Positions 22,158 to 34,273 of a stretch of 64,000 nucleotides of DNA are shown piece after piece. Below the pieces are notes generated by a model, which worked only from the letters and a program-made list of their open reading frames with translations, was not told the DNA's origin and searched no databases. How positions within the stretch are numbered: position 1 is the first letter of the stretch; every line of letters begins with the position of its first letter. Source of the DNA: Deinandra increscens subsp. villosa (lineage: Eukaryota; Streptophyta; Magnoliopsida; Asterales; Asteraceae); NCBI GenBank assembly GCA_039602395.1, contig JBCNJP010000007.1, positions 108,193,377 to 108,257,376 on the forward strand, in the 5' to 3' direction. The position numbers and the translations under genes are program-made.

Positions 22158-22392
22158 GGGGAGGCGGTATGAGGGGCGGCTCCGGATGCCGGCTTCAAGG
22201 GAACCGCATGGCTCCCCATGGCAACCATACCCTGAGAGCATGGCTTCTCCACTTTTCTTTCTCACCCGGTTTCACACGGTTTCTGGAAACCGCCGAGAGC
22301 CGCATGGCTTCACACCCATTTTGAGATGTCAACATTTGATTGGCTTATATCCCATGCTCCTAGAAGCCATCCGGCAACCATACCGCCTCCCC
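22158..22392. mobile_element. PIF/Harbinger-type MITE, GC-rich
   Basis: 235 bp between TTA direct repeats (22155-22157 and 22393-22395), with perfect inverted ends GGGGAGGCGGTATG. Inside are repeated GCATGGCT and CCGCATGGCT motifs in both orientations. A 3-bp TWA duplication and G-rich ends fit a Tourist-like MITE. It has no coding capacity. Confidence 0.85.
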
Positions 22393-22475
22393 TTAGATTC
22401 CTTCTGAAGGTTGTATTGGCTACAACTTGGATCCTAGCCAAGTTGCTTAAACCATTAAAGATTGGTTCGCAAACA

Positions 22476-23729
22476 ACCCCACATCACATTTCATTTTGGT
22501 GGTTGTTGTCTACTTGTCACCAACAATCACCCCTAATTTCATATTAATTCTTGCCTACTCACATTTCAATATATAAATGTTAGTTACTTAAAACTGGAAA
22601 GGCTGCAAGAGTGACATAATATACTGGTATTGTTTTTTTTTCGGTTTTTTTTTTTTTGTCTTTTATGCAATAGTTTTGAAGACTGCAAGAATGAACCGAT
22701 TGTTTATTGGTTTTCTTAATTCGATGTAATCCTAAACCGCTATGTAAGGTAATAAAATTTCAGCCTATTACTGGGAAATACAATTTGTGCTTTTTTGAGG
22801 TTTTATTTTCTATTGAAATACAAATGGATCATGTGTATATATCGTTGGTTTATATGCATCTTACAATCTAAGTTTACCAAAGCATATATAGTTGCAAAGA
22901 CCCTAACAGGAAGTGACTACATCAGGGGCCTATTACCTGTCCATTAGCTATATAAAGTGCCCATCAATTAGTACTTTAGCAATTATCTATTTCATTTTGC
23001 CGACTATTTAAGAAAAACTCATAAATTTTTTTACTCAAAATTAATACTTTAGCAACCTCTCAAACACTTATACAGGAGCTAACAGCCTCTCATGCACTGC
23101 CGCCGACACCGATGTCAATCAGAATGGTTTTTTCTTTATTCTCGCCCCCGGACTACAAAAGATAAGCATATCTAACACGGGATTTACTTTTTGTCTTACT
23201 TTTCGATTTTTATTTTATTTCTGGCTTCCAAATTCATTCAATACACTAATATGGAGATGGATGATTGTTGGTTCAGATTTGCATATAGTTTTTTTTATTG
23301 CATTTTTCATTGCTACTTCTGTGCTTGATTGTTCTAACGGCTGCATCTACGGCCAGACCTCTCAGACCTCTCCACATCGTAGCATGTTTTCTGAATTCGA
23401 ATTTAAAATTCAGGTTTCTTATTAACTTCATTTGTTAATTTATTTGTTTTACGCATGAATTTTGATGCAAATGGTCTTATAGTTTTGTATAATGTTCGGG
23501 GAGGGCACAAAATATTGATTTTCATTGAAAATTCTTTATTTGCCTTTCTCGCTCCTTTTTGGTGATTACAGTTGTATAGAAACTGGTCATTGATTGGAAA
23601 TTTAAGTTTTGTCTTAGGTTTTGAATCTGACTTATAGAAACTGCTTGAAAGCCTGAGAATCCTTGGATTGCTATAGTTCTTTTTAGTTTTTGATGGGTTT
23701 TTGCACTTTCCAATCCGAGGAGCATGGCT
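22476..23729. repeat. 1.25-kb repeat R1, copy A
   Basis: Begins ACCCCACATCACATTTC and ends CCGAGGAGCATGGCT. The same 1.25 kb occurs at 26194-27450 (B) and 33017-34273 (C). B and C share variants against A (ATTACATGTCC where A has ATTACCTGTCC). The content is leader-like: pyrimidine-rich stretches, possible splice sites, no long ORF. The ends are not TG...CA, so it does not look like an LTR. Confidence 0.9.
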
Positions 23730-23894
23730 GCGCGTTACATTAAATAATTCGCGGGTCATGGATTACCCGGCCCGCTATCTGTGTTTACGTAATCAGCGGG
23801 TTGGGCTATTCTTACGTCATGAAAGGTTCCTTTTACATCATGACTTGCTTACTGATTTCCCGTTTATCATCCGTCCGGGTTAAGAAAAAAACAC

Positions 23895-26031
23895 ACGTTT
23901 TACTATCTTTCCGCCACCTATTCTAAATAGTAAATACCATCAAGAATATTGGGGTTGGTTTCAAACCCGTCTTTTCTTATATAAGAATCACTTCCCAGTT
24001 CCCATAGTAAAGACAAAATTCTTTGTAATTTCTACATATTTTCAGTTGTATAATAATTATTCTAAACGGTGTATTTATTAATATGATGAAATGTCATACA
24101 TTTTTACTAATACCAAATTTGTGATATCTCTGTTGTTTAATGGATACTTTTTGTGTTTCTGAACTTTATGGGGGGTTTTAATTGGTTTTGCTGGTTTTTG
24201 GGCTTATAGCTTGATTGGTCTCACAATACAGTTGATAATGAATTTGTTGTTTACAACCTACACTAATTGGAACATGATCTTTGGACATGTTTTTTTTTTT
24301 GGTTTGGTATGCTTTTATATAAGATCTATGTATTTTATCTTTGTTTGCTAGATTTTGTTAGGTGTTCAAAGTCTCTTATGTAAATATTATCATGCAATGA
24401 CACGTATTCGTGTTAGGAGATTTTTTTTTTTGGTTTAGAATGAGACTTTTATAACTTGTTCACAACTTTGTTGTTTCTGATTACAATACCTTCTTTTATT
24501 TGTTATTGTATGATAAACATGAACAATTTTTTTTTTGTTATTGTATAACTATCTATTCCTATTGGTAAAATACCTTCTTTTATTTGTTATTGTACGTATG
24601 ATAATGAACAATATATATTCTTTTAATTTCATGACTTATACATGGAATTGGAAGAGTATAATAAGGATGCTCAACGCATTATAGAAAAAGAAAACAAATA
24701 CCAACTGACACATGCAACCTGACCCTGCATTTTGAGATTCACGTTTAAGAAGATCCGCTTGACCCGTTACACAACCCACTCGTATTCCGTCCTGTATGTA
24801 CATGACAATCCATTTTCCTCCTAATTTGGCGTCAAAAACTACAGAATTTATTAAGTTTGAGAACGAAAATCCATCCTAATATGTATGTCAAGATGAAATG
24901 GATTGTGCAAATGATTATATGATTAGATTTGAAAACAAAAATCACTGCCCGATTACACATACATAGACATACTATAGATGTGTACACACATATATAGAGC
25001 TAATACAAATAAATAAGAATACCATTTTAGAATACTTTTTTAATTTATGGGTCCTATTAAGTTTTTAAAGTTTGACTCTCATTCATAAGCATACACAAAT
25101 GCAATGTGCACCAAGACCAGTGAGCGAAACATCTAAAAGAAAATACAAACTCGAAAGATGTTTTATGTAATTAGATTATTTAAATGATCTAATCCGTAAG
25201 TTTTTTAAAAAATAGAGATTTTTTTTATGTTTATTCTTTTCCTTTTTGGGCCTGGCCTCTTGTGCAAGAAAAGGTCTGAACTCTTCTAAACGACCAAATT
25301 CTCCGTTACATCTTTCCGTCATACAACATTCAATTGGGGGGTTTGTTGAAACCCTAAACTTGGAAAAGGGGTTTATGCTAGCTTCATCTTCAACCACCAA
25401 ATCTTCAACGTAGACACCTCCATTTTCACTAAATTGACCGCAGTCTCAAAGCTCCGTCAATGGCGGCTTCCAAGCTCGCATCGTTGGCTGCTATGGCGGC
25501 TGTTGCCGCCGCATCAACCACCACTTACGCGTACGCCGATGCTCTGTCATATCGGTTCAATCCGTTTGCTCAATCTCCGAATATGGCCCAGTCGCCTCAA
25601 CCGGAGCCGCAGCCTTACCCTGAGTTGAAAATGAACACTCAAGTAAGCAAACAGTGATGTCATTGGAGCACACGCACATGACAATGTCCTCTACTTTGAA
25701 GGTAATAACTCGATGCATGTTCGCAGAGTCAGATTTTTACTACTTGGTCACCATGTGGGGTTTGGTTAAATATTAGATGGTTTTTTTGTTTAGGTCTCTT
25801 TTATATGAACATCGAATGGTTTTTTGTTTGATTTTGAGTTTCTTAAACTTTTTTATGACCAAGTTACTTTATCAAAAAAATTATAACATAGTTCCATAGT
25901 TGCTCTCTGACGTATATTTGACAGTGATAGTGTTTGAATTATCTTTCTCATGATGTGGTTTGATGAAGAAAAAAACATGCAAGCGAAACTACTCTTTTTT
26001 TTGAGTAGGTGGCGGAAAGATAGTAAAACGT
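23895..26031. mobile_element. Inverted-repeat-bounded segment carrying a captured exon, copy 1
   Basis: A 29-base inverted repeat, starting ACGTTTTACTATCTTTCCGC, sits at 23895-23923 and 26003-26031 with one mismatch. Between lie about 2.1 kb of AT-rich DNA and a GC-rich gene fragment (25460-25657). A DNA transposon that picked up a gene piece fits, but no target duplication was found outside the inverted repeats, so the true limits are open. The second copy is 30719-32854. Confidence 0.5.
25460..25657 (+). pseudogene. Captured first exon resembling ATAD3-type AAA ATPase, copy 1
   Basis: The frame MAASKLASLAAMAAVAAAS, then TTTYAYADALSYRFNPFAQS, then P/Q/E-rich sequence, is 65 codons ending soon after NTQ|VSKQ, where GTAAGC looks like a retained donor. 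An Ala-rich start, AYAD, F-x-F/NPF and a P-rich run is the layout I recall for the N-terminus of plant ATAD3 mitochondrial AAA ATPases. It is GC-rich against its AT-rich surroundings, which suggests capture. The upstream leader (25240-25459, AAACCCTAAACTT) appears to have come along. A following short exon-like piece ends ...TTTGAAG|GTAATA at about 25701. No AAA domain follows, so it cannot function as an ATPase. The family call is tentative. Confidence 0.45.
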
Positions 26032-26193
26032 TTGTAATGCTATATTAGTGTGTTAGAAATATAATAGCATCTAACAAATCTGGTAATTTGGCATGTTGTC
26101 TTATAGTTGTAACAATGTTAGTATTGTCTAAACATTGAAATGTTAGTGTAGCCACGTTTGGTAAGTTTACTTGTCTACTTGTCACCAACAATC

Positions 26194-27450
26194 ACCCCAC
26201 ATCACATTTCATTTTGGTGGTTGTTGTCTACTTGTCACCAACAATCACCCCTAATTTCATATTAATTCTTGCCTACTCACATTTCAATATATAAATGTTA
26301 GTTACTTAAAACTGGAAAGGCTGCAAGAGTGACATAATATACTGGTATTGTTTTTTTTTCGGTTTTTTTTTTTTTTTTGTCTTTTATGCAATAGTTTTGA
26401 AGACTGCAAGAATGAACCGATTGTTTATTGGTTTTCTTAATTCGATGTAATCCTAAACCGCTATGTAAGGTAATAAAATTTCAGCCTATTACTGGGAAAT
26501 ACAATTTGTGCTTTTTTGAGGTTTTATTTTCTATTGAAATACAAATGGATCATGTGTATATATCGTTGGTTTATATGCATCTTACAATCTAAGTTTACCA
26601 AAGCATATATAGTTGCAAAGACCCTAACAGGAAGTGACTACATCAGGGGCCTATTACATGTCCATTAGCTATATAAAGTGCCCATCAATTAGTACTTTAG
26701 CAATTATCTATTTCATTTTGCCGACTATTTAAGAAAAACTCATAAATTTTTTTACTCAAAATTAATACTTTAGCAACCTCTCAAACACTTATACAGGAGC
26801 TAACAGCCTCTCATGCACTGCCGCCGACACCGATGTCAATCAGAATGGTTTTTTCTTTATTCTCGCCCCCGGACTACAAAAGATAAGCATATCTAACACG
26901 GGATTTACTTTTTGTCTTACTTTTCGATTTTTATTTTATTTCTGGCTTCCAAATTCATTCAATACACTAATATGGAGATGGATGATTGTTGGTTCAGATT
27001 TGCATATAGTTTTTTTTATTGCATTTTTCATTGCTACTTCTGTGCTTGATTGTTCTAACGGCTGCATCTACGGCCAGACCTCTCAGACCTCTCCACATCG
27101 TAGCATGTTTTCTGAATTCGAATTTAAAATTCAGGTTTCTTATTAACTTCATTTGTTAATTTATTTGTTTTACGCATGAATTTTGATGCAAATGGTCTTA
27201 TAGTTTTGTATAATGTTCGGGGAGGGCACAAAATATTGATTTTCATTGAAAATTCTTTATTTGCCTTTCTCGCTCCTTTTTGGTGATTACAGTTGTATAG
27301 AAACTGGTCATTGATTGGAAATTTAAGTTTTGTCTTAGGTTTTGAATATGACTTATAGAAACTGCTTGAAAGCCTGAGAATCCTTGGATTGCTATAGTTC
27401 TTTTTAGTTTTTGATGGGTTTTTGCACTCTCCAATCCGAGGAGCATGGCT
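26194..27450. repeat. R1 repeat, copy B
   Basis: The same 1.25 kb as 22476-23729, inside 4.45-kb copy 1. Just before it CTACTTGTCACCAACAATCA is tandemly repeated (26175-26194 and 26229-26248). Downstream of R1 this copy continues with sequence absent after copy A. Confidence 0.9.
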
Positions 27451-28180
27451 AACGATTCAATTCTTATGATAAGTTTATGTTTTCTTATTGATTTTATGTC
27501 TATATCATTATCAATCTCAATTATGGTCCATATGATTTTTAGCATGATGATCATAGATGGGTTTTCAAAAACAGTTCTACAGAATTGTTAATGTGTTGAA
27601 AAAAGATATTGTTGTTAATGTGCTGCATAGAAGCTGGTCATTGATTTGATATATAGTTTTTTGATGTTCTTTGTAAGAGGGCCTTAAAGTGTTCACTTTG
27701 AATCAAAATACTTTACTAATATTTGGTAACTTGCTCTAATTGCTCTAATTTTCTTCTACTTTTGATATTTATGTTTTGTATATGTTAGTTATGTGACACT
27801 CACTGGATTTGCTATATAATTTTTTTATGTTATAGGGTCTTAGGTGTTCACTCTGAATCAAAATACATACTAATATTTGGTGCATAGTCACATGGTTCGC
27901 GGTACGCTTCGATACGAAAACCTGGTACGGGAACGCAATTCGCTAGGTCCCTAAAATTCTGTACGAAGGGGAGTAGGTTCATTTTAGTAATATACATGTA
28001 ACTTAGAAAATTTAGACCTCTGATGTTAGATTTAGCAAAGATTTAAACTTTAAAGTGCTATGTCAATTTGAAGGCTCCATCCATGAAACACGGACTAAGT
28101 TGCTGCAAGTTTGCAACAGTTTTGGACTTTTGGAGTTTTGGGCTTAATTTTAGGTTATTTACAAAAGTACAAAACTACAG

Positions 28181-28550
28181 AAGATCAATATTTTAGGAAC
28201 CACTCTTCAATAAGCTACTTTTGTAATGTGCATAACGGGGAAAAATAAACCTGCTTTTATAACTATTTTCCTTTGTCCTACGCAGTCCAATCCTTTCCGG
28301 TGCCAGCCAAGGCAAGCTTTAAAACAGGTCACTTACTTTCACACTTTTATGTCATCCTATTTATACATACTACATAATTGTTAGCTCGACTTAACCTATT
28401 GTCTTGCAGGAGGTACACCTGGGGTGACATCGAAGGCCAAGAGAAAGCAACCACAAATCATGTGCATCTTATTTGTAAAACAAACCTACCAAGGAAATAG
28501 ATACCTACTCTATAGTTTTATACAGTAAGTTTTCTCTTATACATTATGTT
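28181..28550 (+). pseudogene. Upstream exons of the Helitron Rep fragment (possible)
   Basis: CTTTAAAACAG|GTCACT near 28318-28334 and a later acceptor CTTGCAG|GAGGTACACC at about 28404-28420 frame exon-like pieces, and AAAACAG|GTGTGCC at 28563-28576 is another acceptor. The exons between do not give a protein I can recognise. They may be the decayed 5' end of the Helitron gene that follows. Confidence 0.3.
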
Positions 28551-28991
28551 ATGTCTTCCTGTAAAACAGGTGTGCCGGTTGGTTACTCTAATCTTGGCGA
28601 TCCGACAACAGTGTGCACTAACTGCAAAGCTTTAATGTGGTACGCGGAACGGAGCAGAGAGCTTGGTGATGATGGTCAGCCAACCTTCTCCTCATGCTGT
28701 CAAGGAGGAAAGATATTGTTGCCAGAACAGTTAGAACCTCCCCAGCCGCTTAGACATTTGCTACAATCTCGAAATCATGACGCAGTTCAGTTTAGAGAGA
28801 AGATAAGAATTTACAACAGTATGTTTTGCTACACTTCTTTTGGTGCTAGAATTGATCACTCGGTAAACAATGGTAGGGGTGTATATACGTTCCGAGTGAA
28901 TGGACAGAACTACCATCTAATAGGCTCCTTGCTTCCTGTGGAAGGGAAGCCACCAGAATATAGTTATCAGGAATATGGTTATCTTATTTAA
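28551..28991 (+). pseudogene. Helitron Rep/helicase N-terminal fragment
   Basis: 146 codons. GYSNLGDPTTVCTNC, a KALMWYAER stretch, PTFSSCCQGGKILLP, FREKIRIYNSMFCYTSFG, NNGRGVYTFRVNGQNYHLIG and SLLPVEGKPPEYSYQEYGY match, block by block, the conserved zinc-finger-like N-terminal region of plant Helitron helicase-like proteins (Helitron_like_N). In full elements this precedes the HUH Rep nuclease and a PIF1 helicase, which would start the rolling-circle transposition. Here the frame stops right after the N-terminal block and neither nuclease nor helicase follows, so it is a truncated relic. It lies between the two 4.45-kb direct repeats, suggesting Helitron activity shaped the locus. Confidence 0.85.
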
Positions 28992-30551
28992 ACTTATACA
29001 AACATATCCAAGCTCTGTATGATTGTCAGTCAACACGTGATATAAATAATTATATTCTTTCAGTAGTTTCATATATTAAATAACTGTTTTATCTTATATT
29101 AGATATATTACTTTAAAACAAAAATATATAACTATACTTTATATAAAATATAGAAGATAAACCTTATGAATTTCATATGTTTATGTTTTCTATGAACTTT
29201 CTTCAACATATTACACATAATATAACTCATCTCTTTATTCATATTATCTGACTACTAATAATTAAAATAGTTGTGAATAAATAGTTATAAGTAATAAGGT
29301 AATGTCATTTAAAGTTATAAACACATGTCCAATTCGTATTTCATTGTCAGTTCACGCACTATATAGATAAGTATATTCTTCCACATGTTTGATACATTAA
29401 ATATCTATTTTAAAAAAATTAACTATATTACATTAAAAAAATAGGTTTCTTTTAATATAAAAAATTACTACTATCTATACAAAAATTAACAGATAAACCT
29501 TATGAATTTCATACATTTATGTTTCCTATTAAAAAATCTTAAGTTTTTTGAATAAGATTCCCAACTTCGAGCCCAACTCATTTACCATTTTTACGTAATA
29601 GCCCAGTTAGAAAAATATGTTAAAAATATACCCGAATATATGGATACTGAAGAGACACCATCTTCCACATCACATCATTTCAAAAAACTTAAACACAGCT
29701 TCCCTGCTCAGAGCCAGCGGAAAACCAAACGACGCCATTCCTACCTCCGGCCAAAGGTAACAACTCCGACATGCCCTCTTTACTTTTGTGCATAATATTC
29801 ATGTATGAAGATATCTGCATTGACCATCTACACTATTTTCAATTTAATGACACGGAACCCCTGTTTTACGGATTCTAACAATCACCGTTTAGAATACCTA
29901 GGCAATTGAATCAAAATCATCACACATTGATTGTAGACTGTGAAGGGCTATTACAGTGATTATTATTTCCTTATTTTCCGACCTTTGCGATCACAGTATA
30001 CTTCAAGTGTTAACAGTAGATTTTTAGGTTTCCTGTGTTTATTTCGTCTATCTATACATGTAGTATTCCCTTACCAACAGGTTGCATGTTAAGAAAAAGA
30101 CACATAGAAACCACAATTTCTAACTATTGCTTCACTTGCCTCACAACATTAAAATACAACCTATACATCACTTTTCTGTCCTGTATACGTTCAAGCAAAA
30201 CATTGTCTGTCTACTTTATTATAATCAATTCACAATGTGCACATAGCTTTACGTAGACAGCTTGATGTTTGTCACCGTGTGGCAAGAATGTTCCAACCAG
30301 ATATATAGTTACTGTTGTCTGTTTGGTGTTTTCGTAGTTATTTTGGAAATCACTGACCACCATGTTATGTCAATTCCTTTAGTAAATAGAATACTTTGCT
30401 GCTGCTAGGCTACCACATTAGCTTTTTGTACTTATATTTGGTTGGTTAGTATATGATGCTTCTTACTTATGTCGGTTTTCGCTGTTTTGCTCCTTTCTTT
30501 GAAAAACATGCTATTCTATGTTTCAGAATCTGTCTTACATGTCTGTATTTA
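28992..30551. other. Intergenic, spacer of the tandem duplication
   Basis: AT-rich to about 29640. About 29640-29770 looks like a plant leader ending in CCAAAG|GTAACA, a possible donor. 30030-30540 is AT-rich with no coding signature. Found only once, because the second duplication unit stops before it. Confidence 0.45.
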
Positions 30552-30718
30552 CTGCGCGTTACATTAAATAATTCGCGGGTCATGGATTACCCGGCCCGCT
30601 ATCTGTGTTTACGTAATCAGCGGGTTGGGCTATTCTTACGTCATGAAAGGTTCCTTTTACATCATGACTTGCTTACTGATTTCCCGTTTATCATCCGTCC
30701 GGGTTAAGAAAAAAACAC

Positions 30719-32854
30719 ACGTTTTACTATCTTTCCGCCACCTATTCTAAATAGTAAATACCATCAAGAATATTGGGGTTGGTTTCAAACCCGTCTTTTC
30801 TTATATAAGAATCACTTCCCAGTTCCCATAGTAAAGACAAAATTCTTTGTAATTTCTACATATTTTCAGTTGTATAATAATTATTCTAAACGGTGTATTT
30901 ATTAATATGATGAAATGTCATACATTTTTACTAATACCAAATTTGTGATATCTCTGTTGTTTAATGGATACTTTTTGTGTTTCTGAACTTTATGGGGGGT
31001 TTTAATTGGTTTTGCTGGTTTTTGGGCTTATAGCTTGATTGGTCTCACAATACAGTTGATAATGAATTTGTTGTTTACAACCTACACTAATTGGAACATG
31101 ATCTTTGGACATGTTTTTTTTTTTGGTTTGGTATGCTTTTATATAAGATCTATGTATTTTATCTTTGTTTGCTAGATTTTGTTAGGTGTTCAAAGTCTCT
31201 TATGTAAATATTATCATGCAATGACACGTATTCGTGTTAGGAGATTTTTTTTTTGGTTTAGAATGAGACTTTTATAACTTGTTCACAACTTTGTTGTTTC
31301 TGATTACAATACCTTCTTTTATTTGTTATTGTATGATAAACATGAACAATTTTTTTTTTGTTATTGTATAACTATCTATTCCTATTGGTAAAATACCTTC
31401 TTTTATTTGTTATTGTACGTATGATAATGAACAATATATATTCTTTTAATTTCATGACTTATACATGGAATTGGAAGAGTATAATAAGGATGCTCAACGC
31501 ATTATAGAAAAAGAAAACAAATACCAACTGACACATGCAACCTGACCCTGCATTTTGAGATTCACGTTTAAGAAGATCCGCTTGACCCGTTACACAACCC
31601 ACTCGTATTCCGTCCTGTATGTACATGACAATCCATTTTCCTCCTAATTTGGCGTCAAAAACTACAGAATTTATTAAGTTTGAGAACGAAAATCCATCCT
31701 AATATGTATGTCAAGATGAAATGGATTGTGCAAATGATTATATGATTAGATTTGAAAACAAAAATCACTGCCCGATTACACATACATAGACATACTATAG
31801 ATGTGTACACACATATATAGAGCTAATACAAATAAATAAGAATACCATTTTAGAATACTTTTTTAATTTATGGGTCCTATTAAGTTTTTAAAGTTTGACT
31901 CTCATTCATAAGCATACACAAATGCAATGTGCACCAAGACCAGTGAGCGAAACATCTAAAAGAAAATACAAACTCGAAAGATGTTTTATGTAATTAGATT
32001 ATTTAAATGATCTAATCCGTAAGTTTTTTAAAAAATAGAGATTTTTTTTATGTTTATTCTTTTCCTTTTTGGGCCTGGCCTCTTGTGCAAGAAAAGGTCT
32101 GAACTCTTCTAAACGACCAAATTCTCCGTTACATCTTTCCGTCATACAACATTCAATTGGGGGGTTTGTTGAAACCCTAAACTTGGAAAAGGGGTTTATG
32201 CTAGCTTCATCTTCAACCACCAAATCTTCAACGTAGACACCTCCATTTTCACTAAATTGACCGCAGTCTCAAAGCTCCGTCAATGGCGGCTTCCAAGCTC
32301 GCATCGTTGGCTGCTATGGCGGCTGTTGCCGCCGCATCAACCACCACTTACGCGTACGCCGATGCTCTGTCATATCGGTTCAATCCGTTTGCTCAATCTC
32401 CGAATATGGCCCAGTCGCCTCAACCGGAGCCGCAGCCTTACCCTGAGTTGAAAATGAACACTCAAGTAAGCAAACAGTGATGTCATTGGAGCACACGCAC
32501 ATGACAATGTCCTCTACTTTGAAGGTAATAACTCGATGCATGTTCGCAGAGTCAGATTTTTACTACTTGGTCACCATGTGGGGTTTGGTTAAATATTAGA
32601 TGGTTTTTTTGTTTAGGTCTCTTTTATATGAACATCGAATGGTTTTTTGTTTGATTTTGAGTTTCTTAAACTTTTTTATGACCAAGTTACTTTATCAAAA
32701 AAATTATAACATAGTTCCATAGTTGCTCTCTGACGTATATTTGACAGTGATAGTGTTTGAATTATCTTTCTCATGATGTGGTTTGATGAAGAAAAAAACA
32801 TGCAAGCGAAACTACTCTTTTTTTTGAGTAGGTGGCGGAAAGATAGTAAAACGT
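30719..32854. mobile_element. Inverted-repeat-bounded segment, copy 2
   Basis: Counterpart of 23895-26031, with the same terminal inverted repeat. The shared flanks show it was copied as part of the larger duplication and not by a separate insertion. Confidence 0.5.
32283..32480 (+). pseudogene. Captured first exon resembling ATAD3, copy 2
   Basis: The same 65 codons as at 25460-25657, with no difference seen in the translation. A captured piece, not a full gene. Confidence 0.45.
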
Positions 32855-33016
32855 TTGTAATGCTATATTAGTGTGTTAGAAATATAATAGCATCTAACAA
32901 ATCTGGTAATTTGGCATGTTGTCTTATAGTTGTAACAATGTTAGTATTGTCTAAACATTGAAATGTTAGTGTAGCCACGTTTGGTAAGTTTACTTGTCTA
33001 CTTGTCACCAACAATC

Positions 33017-34273
33017 ACCCCACATCACATTTCATTTTGGTGGTTGTTGTCTACTTGTCACCAACAATCACCCCTAATTTCATATTAATTCTTGCCTACT
33101 CACATTTCAATATATAAATGTTAGTTACTTAAAACTGGAAAGGCTGCAAGAGTGACATAATATACTGGTATTGTTTTTTTTTCGGTTTTTTTTTTTTTTT
33201 TGTCTTTTATGCAATAGTTTTGAAGACTGCAAGAATGAACCGATTGTTTATTGGTTTTCTTAATTCGATGTAATCCTAAACCGCTATGTAAGGTAATAAA
33301 ATTTCAGCCTATTACTGGGAAATACAATTTGTGCTTTTTTGAGGTTTTATTTTCTATTGAAATACAAATGGATCATGTGTATATATCGTTGGTTTATATG
33401 CATCTTACAATCTAAGTTTACCAAAGCATATATAGTTGCAAAGACCCTAACAGGAAGTGACTACATCAGGGGCCTATTACATGTCCATTAGCTATATAAA
33501 GTGCCCATCAATTAGTACTTTAGCAATTATCTATTTCATTTTGCCGACTATTTAAGAAAAACTCATAAATTTTTTTACTCAAAATTAATACTTTAGCAAC
33601 CTCTCAAACACTTATACAGGAGCTAACAGCCTCTCATGCACTGCCGCCGACACCGATGTCAATCAGAATGGTTTTTTCTTTATTCTCGCCCCCGGACTAC
33701 AAAAGATAAGCATATCTAACACGGGATTTACTTTTTGTCTTACTTTTCGATTTTTATTTTATTTCTGGCTTCCAAATTCATTCAATACACTAATATGGAG
33801 ATGGATGATTGTTGGTTCAGATTTGCATATAGTTTTTTTTATTGCATTTTTCATTGCTACTTCTGTGCTTGATTGTTCTAACGGCTGCATCTACGGCCAG
33901 ACCTCTCAGACCTCTCCACATCGTAGCATGTTTTCTGAATTCGAATTTAAAATTCAGGTTTCTTATTAACTTCATTTGTTAATTTATTTGTTTTACGCAT
34001 GAATTTTGATGCAAATGGTCTTATAGTTTTGTATAATGTTCGGGGAGGGCACAAAATATTGATTTTCATTGAAAATTCTTTATTTGCCTTTCTCGCTCCT
34101 TTTTGGTGATTACAGTTGTATAGAAACTGGTCATTGATTGGAAATTTAAGTTTTGTCTTAGGTTTTGAATATGACTTATAGAAACTGCTTGAAAGCCTGA
34201 GAATCCTTGGATTGCTATAGTTCTTTTTAGTTTTTGATGGGTTTTTGCACTTTCCAATCCGAGGAGCATGGCT
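33017..34273. repeat. R1 repeat, copy C
   Basis: Third copy of the 1.25-kb repeat, inside 4.45-kb copy 2, closest to copy B. Confidence 0.9.

Larger units (their letters stand above)
23728..28180. repeat. 4.45-kb direct repeat, copy 1
   Basis: Nearly identical to 30552-35003, offset 6824 then 6823 bp, with only a few differences seen by eye (T-run lengths; GCACTCTCC against GCACTTTCC near 27427/34249). It includes the inverted-repeat-bounded segment 23895-26031, the captured exon at 25460 and R1 copy B. With 28181-30551 it forms one 6.8-kb unit of a tandem duplication whose second copy stops at 35003. Confidence 0.93.

Noticed and set aside
22476..27450. R1 copies A and B as the two LTRs of a retrotransposon
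   Set aside because: No TG...CA ends, no primer-binding site or polypurine tract inside the repeats, and no matching target duplication.
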